Origin: Pseudomonadota bacterium
Lineage (GTDB): Bacteria; Pseudomonadota; Alphaproteobacteria; Rhodospirillales; Magnetospirillaceae
Direction: 5' to 3'
Assembly (NCBI GenBank): GCA_021847015.1
Contig: JAJZVW010000020.1
Location: 1-55,652, forward strand
DNA length: 55,652 bases
A program made the translations under genes and the position numbers. Shown here piece after piece: positions 47,795-55,652 of the stretch. The notes beneath the pieces were generated by a model, which saw only the letters and a program-made list of their open reading frames with translations, did not search any database and was not told the origin of the DNA. Each line of letters begins with the position of its first letter. The first letter of the stretch is position 1.

Positions 47795-49480
47795 ATGGAA
47801 TACGGGGATTCCCCGCTGCCGCTCCGGCCCGTTCACGCCCTCGTCGACGAGGCGGCGGCCCGGCATGGAAAACGGCCCGCCATCGATTTCCTCGGCAAAC
47901 GCTACAGCTACGCCCGCCTGGCGGCCCTGGTCGCCCGCGCGGCGCGGGGCTTCCAGTTCCTCGGCGTGCGCAAGGGGGTGCGGGTCGGCCTGTGCCTGCC
48001 CAACTGCCCGTATTTCGTCATCAGCTATTACGCGGTGCTGAAGGCCGGCGGCACGGTCGTCAACTTCAACCCGCTCTACGCCGAGCCCGAACTGCGCCGC
48101 CAGATCGACGATTCGGGCACGGTCCTCATGGTCACCCTCGACCTCAAGCCGATCTACCCCAAGGTCGCGGCCATGCTCGACACCTCCGCCCTGGAGCGGG
48201 TGGTGATCTGCTCCATGGCCGCCATCCTGCCCCCGGGGAAAAGCCTGCTGTTCGCGGCCTTGCGCCGCAGCGAAATGGCGGACATCCCCGCGGATTTGCG
48301 CCACATCCCATTCGCGCGGCTGATCGCCAACGACGGAAGCGTGCGCGAGGTGGCCATCGACCCGGCCCGGGATCTGGCGGTGCTGCAATACACCGGCGGC
48401 ACCACCGGCGAGCCCAAGGGGGCCATGCTCACCCACGCCAACCTTACCGCCAACACCGAGCAGACGCGCCGCTGGGTCCCCGGCATACGTCCGGGGCAGG
48501 AAAGGATCGTCGGCGTCCTGCCGCTGTTCCACGTCTTCGCCATGACCGTGGTGATGAACCTGGGCGTCGCCGTGGGGGCCGAGCTGATTCTCCTGCCGCG
48601 CTTCGCCATCCGCGAGCTGATGCGGGTAGTGGCGCGCAAGCGGCCGACCATGCTTCCCGGCGTGCCCACCCTCTACGCCGCCGTCAACGCCGCCCTCGAC
48701 GGCGGCGGAAACGACGTCTCGACCCTGCGCTACTGCATCTGCGGCGGCGCGCCCCTGCCGCTGGAGATGCGCAGCCGGTTCGAGCGGCTGACGGGCTGCC
48801 GGCTGGTCGAGGGTTACGGTCTCAGCGAAACCTCGCCGGTGGCGACCATCAATCCCATCGACGGCCCGGCCCGCGACGGCTCGGTCGGCAAGCCGGTGGC
48901 GGGGACCGTGGTCGAGGTGCGGGAACGCGACAACCCGGCCAGAGTGCTGGGGCCCTACGAGCACGGCGAAATCTGCATCCGCGGCCCCCAGGTGATGGCC
49001 GGCTACTGGCAGCGCCCGGCCGACACCGCCGCCGCCTTCGCGGACGGCGCGCTGCGCACCGGCGACGTGGGCTACGTGGACGGGGACGGCTTCGTCTTCC
49101 TGGTGGACCGCATCAAGGACGTCATTTTGTGCGGCGGCTTCAACGTCTATCCGCGAGTGGTCGAGGAAGCCCTTTACCGCCACCCGGCGGTGGCCGAGGC
49201 GGTGGTGATCGGAATCCCCGACCCCTATCGCGGCCAGAGTCCCAAGGCCTTCGTGCGCCTGAAGGACGGCGCCAGGGCCGATGCCGAGGATTTGCGCCGC
49301 CATCTCGCCGGCGAGATTTCCCGCATCGAGATGCCCGGGGATATCGAAATCCGCGCGGAACTGCCCAAGACCGCGGTCGGCAAGCTCACCCGCGCGGAAC
49401 TCCTCGCCGAGGAACTGGCCAAGGCCGCCGCCGCTCCCCCCCATTCCCCGATCCCCTCCGCCCTGGAGACCCGCCGATGA
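47795..49480 (+). CDS. fadD: Long-chain acyl-CoA synthetase (AMP-dependent)
   Basis: Activates fatty acids to acyl-CoA via acyl-AMP. The 561 residues have the AMP-binding loop YTGGTTGEPKGAMLTH, GYGLSETSP, RTGDVGYVDGDGF, the hinge VDRIKDVILCGGFNVYPR and the C-terminal lysine PKTAVGKLTR. TTG 47792 with GGGAGG at five bases and ATG 47795 at eight bases are both possible starts. It overlaps fadA by four bases. Confidence 0.93.
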   Translation: MEYGDSPLPLRPVHALVDEAAARHGKRPAIDFLGKRYSYARLAALVARAARGFQFLGVRKGVRVGLCLPNCPYFVISYYAVLKAGGTVVNFNPLYAEPELRRQIDDSGTVLMVTLDLKPIYPKVAAMLDTSALERVVICSMAAILPPGKSLLFAALRRSEMADIPADLRHIPFARLIANDGSVREVAIDPARDLAVLQYTGGTTGEPKGAMLTHANLTANTEQTRRWVPGIRPGQERIVGVLPLFHVFAMTVVMNLGVAVGAELILLPRFAIRELMRVVARKRPTMLPGVPTLYAAVNAALDGGGNDVSTLRYCICGGAPLPLEMRSRFERLTGCRLVEGYGLSETSPVATINPIDGPARDGSVGKPVAGTVVEVRERDNPARVLGPYEHGEICIRGPQVMAGYWQRPADTAAAFADGALRTGDVGYVDGDGFVFLVDRIKDVILCGGFNVYPRVVEEALYRHPAVAEAVVIGIPDPYRGQSPKAFVRLKDGARADAEDLRRHLAGEISRIEMPGDIEIRAELPKTAVGKLTRAELLAEELAKAAAAPPHSPIPSALETRR

Positions 49481-50613
49481 AATCCGTCGTTATCGCCGGT
49501 TATGCGCGCTCGCCCTTCACCCCGGCCAAGAAGGGCGAACTGGCATCGCTCCGGCCCGACGACCTGGCCGCCCAGGTGGTGCGGGGGTTGCTGGAGCGGA
49601 CCGGCATCCGTGCCGAGCGGATCGAGGACGTGATCCTCGGCTGCGCCTTTCCCGAGGCCGAACAGGGGCTCAACCTCGGCCGGCTGGTGGGGCTGCTGGC
49701 GGACCTGCCGGTGTCGGTGGCGGGCGCCACCGTCAACCGCTTCTGCGGCTCGTCCATGCAGGCGGCGCACATGGCGGCCGGCGCCATCCGCATGGACGCG
49801 GGCGAGGCGTTCCTCTGCGTCGGCGTCGAGAGCATGAGCCGGGTGCCGATGATGGGCTTCAACCCCCTGCCCCATCCCGGTTTGGACGAGCGCATGCCGG
49901 GGGCCTACATGGACATGGGCGAGACCGCCGAGAACGTGGCCCGCCGCTGGACCATCGCCCGCGCCGAGCAGGAGGCCCTCGCCGTGCAGAGTCACGCCCG
50001 CGCGGCTGCCGCCCAGGCGGCCGGCCGGCTGGCGGCGGAGATCGTGGCCGTCGCGGCCGAAGGGCGCATGGTCGAGAGCGACGGCTGCATCCGCCCCGGC
50101 ACCACGCCCGAGGCCCTGGCCGAGCTCAAGCCCGCCTTCCAGGCCGACGGCAGCGTCACCGCCGGCACCTCGTCGCCGCTCACCGACGGGGCGGCCGCCC
50201 TGCTGCTCTGCGACGAGGATTATGCGGACCGCGCCGGGCTGGAGCCCTTGGCCCGCATCCGCAGCATCGCCGTGGCCGGCTGCGCCTCCGAGATCATGGG
50301 CATCGGCCCGGTGGCGGCCACCGAAAAGGCGCTGCGCCGGGCCGGCATCGCCATCGGCGACCTGGACGTGGTGGAGTTGAACGAGGCCTTCGCCGCCCAG
50401 GCCATCGCCTGCGTGCGCGAGCTTGGCCTCGACCCCGGCGTCGTCAACATCGACGGCGGCGCCATCGCGCTGGGCCATCCTTTGGGCGCCACGGGCGCCC
50501 GCATCCTGGGCAAGGCGGCGGCGCTGCTGAAGCGGGAAAAGGGCCGCTTTGCGCTCGCCACCCAGTGCATCGGCGGCGGCCAGGGCATCGCCACCGTCTT
50601 GGAGGCCGTGTGA
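49477..50613 (+). CDS. fadA: 3-ketoacyl-CoA thiolase
   Basis: Last step of beta-oxidation. The 378 residues carry the catalytic Cys90 (VNRFCGSS), the [14 protein letters not shown] histidine and the C-terminal QCIGGGQG cysteine. The start overlaps the fadD stop (ATGA) and its own stop overlaps the next start by one base. The context makes a degradative thiolase more likely than a biosynthetic one. Confidence 0.94.
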   Translation: MKSVVIAGYARSPFTPAKKGELASLRPDDLAAQVVRGLLERTGIRAERIEDVILGCAFPEAEQGLNLGRLVGLLADLPVSVAGATVNRFCGSSMQAAHMAAGAIRMDAGEAFLCVGVESMSRVPMMGFNPLPHPGLDERMPGAYMDMGETAENVARRWTIARAEQEALAVQSHARAAAAQAAGRLAAEIVAVAAEGRMVESDGCIRPGTTPEALAELKPAFQADGSVTAGTSSPLTDGAAALLLCDEDYADRAGLEPLARIRSIAVAGCASEIMGIGPVAATEKALRRAGIAIGDLDVVELNEAFAAQAIACVRELGLDPGVVNIDGGAIALGHPLGATGARILGKAAALLKREKGRFALATQCIGGGQGIATVLEAV

Positions 50614-52937
50614 TGGACGACATCCGCCGCGTGGGCGTGATCGGCGCGGGCGTGATGGGGGCGGGCATCGCCGCCCACATCGCCAATGCGGGCGTGCCCG
50701 TGCTGCTGCTCGACGTCGCCGCCGAAGGCACCGATGGGCGCGACGCCGTCGCCCGCGCCGCGATCCGGACGCTGCAAAAGGCCGATCCCGCCCCCTTCAT
50801 GCATCCCGATTTCGCCCGGCTGGTCTCCCCCGGCACCGTCGAGGACGACCTGGACCGGCTCGGGCGATGCGACTGGATCGTCGAGGCGGTGCCCGAGCGG
50901 CTGGAGATCAAGCGCGCGCTCTACCGCCGCATCGAAAGGGTGCGCCGGCCGGGATCGGTGGTGTCGTCCAACACCTCGACCCTGCCGCTGGCGGCGCTGA
51001 CGGAAGGCCAGTCGGCCGCCTTCGCGGCCGATTTCCTGGTCACCCATTTCTTCAACCCGCCCCGCTACATGCGCCTGCTGGAACTGGTGGGGGGCCCCGA
51101 CACCCGGCCGGATGCGGCCGAGGCGGTGCGCCGCTTCGCCGACCGGCGGCTGGGCAAGACCGTGGTGGAGTGCCGCGACCGCCCCGGCTTCATCGCCAAC
51201 CGGCTGGGGGTGTTCTGGCTGCAATGCGCGCTGGCCGAAGCCTTCGCCCTGGGCCTGGAGGTCGAGGAGGCGGACGCGGTCCTGGGCAAGCCCTGGGGCA
51301 TCCCCAAGACCGGAGTGTTCGGACTCCTCGATCTGGTGGGCATCGACCTCGTGCCCCAGGTCGGCGCCAGCCTGGCCGCCGCCCTGCCGCCCGGCGATCC
51401 GTTCCACGCCCTGCCCCGCGACATGCCGCTGATCGCGCGGATGGTCGCCGAGGGACGCACCGGCCGGAAGGGGGCGGGCGGGTTCTACCGGCTCAACCGC
51501 GCCGGCGGCGGCAAGGTCAAGGAGGCCATCGCGCTGGCCACCGGCGCGTACCGCCCCGGACGCGCGCCCGATCTGGATTCCCTGGCCGAGGCCGGGGGCG
51601 ATTTGCGGGCGCTGCTCGGCCATCCCGACAAAGGCGGCCGCTACGCCTGGCGGGTGATGGGCCGCACGCTGGCCTACGCCGCGTCGCTGGTGCCGGAGGT
51701 GGCCGACGACCCGGCGGCCGTCGATGAGGCCATGCGGCTTGGCTACAACTGGTCCGAGGGACCGTTCGCGCTGATCGACCGGCTCGGCGCCGGCTGGCTG
51801 GCCGAAAGACTTGAGACCGAGGGCTGGCCGGTGCCGCCCCTGCTCGGCCGCGCCGCCGCCCTGGGCGGCATCTACCGCGAGGAGGCGGGATCGCGCCGCG
51901 TCCTGGGCGCCGACGGCGGCTACCGCGACGCGACCCGTCCCGATGGCGTGCTGTCGCTGGCCGACGTCAAGCGGGCCGGCACGCCGGTGCTGCGCAATCC
52001 CTCGGCCGCCCTGTGGGACGTCGGCGACGGCGTGGCCTGCTTCGAGTTCACCACCAAGATGAACACCATCGACCCCGACACCCTGGCGCTGCTGGGCAAA
52101 GCCGTCGGCGCGGTCCAGGAGGGCTTCCGGGCGCTGGTGATCCACAACGAGGGCAAGGATTTCTCGGCCGGGGCCAATCTGGGCCTCGCCCTGTTCGCCG
52201 CCAACATCGCCGCCTGGGGCGAGATCGCCGCCATGGTCGAACAGGGCCAACGCACCTACCGGGCGCTGAAATATGCGCCGTTCCCGGTGGTGGGAGCGCC
52301 CTCCGGGCTGGCGCTGGGCGGCGGGTGCGAAATCCTGCTTCATTGCGATGCCGTCCAGGCCCATGCCGAAACCTATATGGGGCTGGTCGAATGCGGCGTC
52401 GGCCTGATCCCGGCCTGGGGCGGCTGCACCGCGATGCTGGCCCGCCGGGCGGCGGCCGGCCGGCCCCAAGGCCCCATGCCCCCGGTGATCCGGGCGTTCG
52501 AGACCATCGGCGCCGCCAAGGTCGCAAAGTCGGCCGCCGAGGCCCGCGACCTGGGATTCCTCGGCCCGGACGACGGCATCACCATGAACCGCGACCGCCT
52601 GCTGGCCGACGCCAAGGCCAAGGCGCTGGAGCTGGCCCGCGATTACGCCCCGCCCGCGATTACGCCCCTCACCCTCCCCGGCCCCGCCGGCCGGATCGCG
52701 CTGGACATGGCGGCGCGGCAACTGGCGCGGCGCGGCCTTGCCACCGCCCACGATCTCGTGGTGGCCGGCGCCCTGGCCGAGGTGTTGAGCGGCGGCGGCG
52801 CCGATCATACCCGCCCGGTGGAGGAGGAGGCGGTGCTGGCCCTGGAACGCGCGCATTTCCTGGCGCTGATCCGCCATCCGGCCACCCTGGCGCGTATCGA
52901 GCACGTTCTGGAGACCGGCAAACCGCTGCGGAATTGA
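50613..52937 (+). CDS. Fused 3-hydroxyacyl-CoA dehydrogenase / enoyl-CoA hydratase
   Basis: 774 residues. The order is dehydrogenase first (NAD motif VIGAGVMGAGIAAHIANAG at 8-26; catalytic THFFNP) and hydratase last (GANLGLALF; ALGGGCEILLHCDAV; MGLVECGVGLIPAWGG). This is the FadN order, opposite to E. coli FadB. It does the second and third beta-oxidation steps. An overlapping longer frame upstream is rejected. Confidence 0.93.
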   Translation: MDDIRRVGVIGAGVMGAGIAAHIANAGVPVLLLDVAAEGTDGRDAVARAAIRTLQKADPAPFMHPDFARLVSPGTVEDDLDRLGRCDWIVEAVPERLEIKRALYRRIERVRRPGSVVSSNTSTLPLAALTEGQSAAFAADFLVTHFFNPPRYMRLLELVGGPDTRPDAAEAVRRFADRRLGKTVVECRDRPGFIANRLGVFWLQCALAEAFALGLEVEEADAVLGKPWGIPKTGVFGLLDLVGIDLVPQVGASLAAALPPGDPFHALPRDMPLIARMVAEGRTGRKGAGGFYRLNRAGGGKVKEAIALATGAYRPGRAPDLDSLAEAGGDLRALLGHPDKGGRYAWRVMGRTLAYAASLVPEVADDPAAVDEAMRLGYNWSEGPFALIDRLGAGWLAERLETEGWPVPPLLGRAAALGGIYREEAGSRRVLGADGGYRDATRPDGVLSLADVKRAGTPVLRNPSAALWDVGDGVACFEFTTKMNTIDPDTLALLGKAVGAVQEGFRALVIHNEGKDFSAGANLGLALFAANIAAWGEIAAMVEQGQRTYRALKYAPFPVVGAPSGLALGGGCEILLHCDAVQAHAETYMGLVECGVGLIPAWGGCTAMLARRAAAGRPQGPMPPVIRAFETIGAAKVAKSAAEARDLGFLGPDDGITMNRDRLLADAKAKALELARDYAPPAITPLTLPGPAGRIALDMAARQLARRGLATAHDLVVAGALAEVLSGGGADHTRPVEEEAVLALERAHFLALIRHPATLARIEHVLETGKPLRN

Positions 52938-52952
52938 GACCCGGGAGACGTC

Positions 52953-54731
<1,779 letters not shown>

Positions 54732-54750
54732 GGCCGCGACGTTCGGCCGC

Positions 54751-55341
54751 CTATTTCACCAGGGCCAGGAATTTCGGATCGTCGAGCGTTTTGTCGACGG
54801 CCTCCTGCAACACGTCGTTGGCCACCGTCCGCAGGTCGTCCACCGAGGCGAAGACGCCGACATCCAGGCTCACCAGACTGCCGGTGACCTTGTCGGCCCG
54901 GATATCGCGCTGGTAGACGTCCTGGTGGGATGCGGTGTCGATCACGCGCACGCCGATGCGGGCGTGAGCCTCGCGGCGGACGTATTGGTTGCAGTCGAAT
55001 CGCTCGATATCGAGTTCCATCGCATACCGAGGGTCCGGCCCCACCAATCCCCGCGCCTTGAGGCCATCGACGAAGGCCGTCTTGACCTCGTCGCGCACGG
55101 GAACCGGCGTCTCCAGGGTCTTGAGGGGATTGCCGAAGCCCCCGCGGATGGCCCCCAGCCAATTGGCGCCGTCCTTGCGGTGGTCGACCACGCTGGCAAC
55201 CTCGACCATGTTCTTCGCCGCGCCGGCGTTGGCGACCTTGGCGCCGTCGTAGGTCAGGCCCACGGGCGTGGTGCCGCACGCCGACACCCCCAACGCCATG
55301 ACCGCGGCCGCCAGGGCCGGCATCCATTTCCCCCACACCAT
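54751..55341 (-). CDS. Putative lipoprotein
   Basis: 196 residues with a type II signal peptide and lipobox LGVSAC (lipidated Cys22). The mature part (YDGAKVANAGAAKNMVEVASVVDHRKDGANWLGAIRGGFGNP ... EVKTAFVDGLKARGL) resembles outer-membrane-anchored YajG-like proteins; this is weak. ATG 55341 follows GAGGGGAG; a GTG one codon earlier is possible. Confidence 0.8.
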   Translation of the reverse strand: MVWGKWMPALAAAVMALGVSACGTTPVGLTYDGAKVANAGAAKNMVEVASVVDHRKDGANWLGAIRGGFGNPLKTLETPVPVRDEVKTAFVDGLKARGLVGPDPRYAMELDIERFDCNQYVRREAHARIGVRVIDTASHQDVYQRDIRADKVTGSLVSLDVGVFASVDDLRTVANDVLQEAVDKTLDDPKFLALVK

Positions 55342-55517
55342 CACTGGTCTCCCCTCTTGTCTTGAGACACACCGAAGGTACTATAGCCGAATTGGCGATG
55401 AGGGGAAGGGAGGACACGCAAAAATGAGTCTGGGGGGGGGTGAGGGGAATTCGGTTCTCGCAGGGAGGTTTGGGAAGCGCGCGCTTTATTTGGTAACCTG
55501 GGCAAAAGTCCGGGCGG

Positions 55518-55652
55518 TCAGGGGTGGCAGCGAGTGGCGACGAGTTCGGGGAGGCGGGGCACGGGCTGGCTGACGGAGGCGCCGAGGCGGGAGCCGAGGT
55601 AGTCCCAGAAGGATATTCCGAGCTTGCGGCAGGTTTTGGCGAGGCCGAGGAA
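55518..55652 (-). pseudogene. C-terminal end of a transposase, cut by the window edge
   Basis: The frame is open from the window end to a TGA at 55518 and reads FLGLAKTCRKLGISFWDYL then GSRLG, ending LPELVATRCHP. KTCRKLGISFWDYLGSRLG followed by a PxLPxL tail is a pattern I associate with transposase C-termini in Rhodospirillales. The family is not certain, and whether the gene is complete beyond the window is not visible. Confidence 0.6.

Overview
The window is GC-rich, gene-dense DNA from an alphaproteobacterium. The gene set (PHB cluster with PhaR, EncFtn/encapsulin pair, nadA-nadC-nadB, OmpR/EnvZ-like pair, two MCPs, CheZ, long acyl-CoA dehydrogenase) fits the Rhodospirillales, perhaps a Magnetospirillum-like organism. 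That placement is inferred from gene content only, and no species is claimed.

Layout: 1-1065 is the 3' part of a histidine-rich seven-residue-repeat protein ending at a clear terminator. 1217-2945 holds a degenerate protein-kinase homologue and a pteridine-reductase-like SDR. 3304-7865 is uvrC, pgsA and the molybdopterin genes moeA-moaD-moaE. 7884-10608 (minus) is a chemoreceptor with a c-type haem motif and ilvE. 10843-13426 is a MarR regulator and a response regulator/histidine kinase pair. 13491-17799 is the polyhydroxybutyrate cluster: phaB, phaA, phaC and a PhaE-like small gene on minus, with divergent phaR. 17970-18944 holds a small protein and a Cro/CI-type regulator. 19068-22185 (minus) is queG, queF and hldE. 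22391-24959 is a small membrane protein and an EF-G-like GTPase.

24981-28155 (minus) is a compact three-gene cassette: HEPN-like protein, ParA-like ATPase with a KGGVGR P-loop, and a second P-loop ATPase. Both junctions are 4-nt ATGA overlaps, and the cassette sits between unrelated housekeeping genes. It is the best candidate here for an undescribed system, possibly anti-phage or stress-response.

28350-29532 is an iron-storage encapsulin operon. 29669-32492 is ahcY with a palindromic operator candidate, divergent from a small gene and meaB. 32579-33136 is cheZ. 33377-35438 is an operon of an extended panD, queC and two tandem YjbQ genes behind a structured leader. 35454-35849 is a lone receiver protein. 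36280-40127 is nadA-nadC-nadB and a small exported protein, followed by tRNA-Leu(UAA). 40713-47148 is a second chemoreceptor, a double-domain polyphosphate:AMP phosphotransferase and ppc. 47461-54731 is a fatty-acid degradation operon (SCP2 protein, acyl-CoA ligase, thiolase, fused dehydrogenase/hydratase, acyl-CoA dehydrogenase). A lipoprotein and the 3' end of a transposase close the window.

Several intergenic spacers carry copies of a roughly 144-bp non-coding element with 18-bp terminal inverted repeats. Two copies are flanked by 9-bp near-identical direct repeats, and one is inserted inside an older copy, so it behaves like a MITE.
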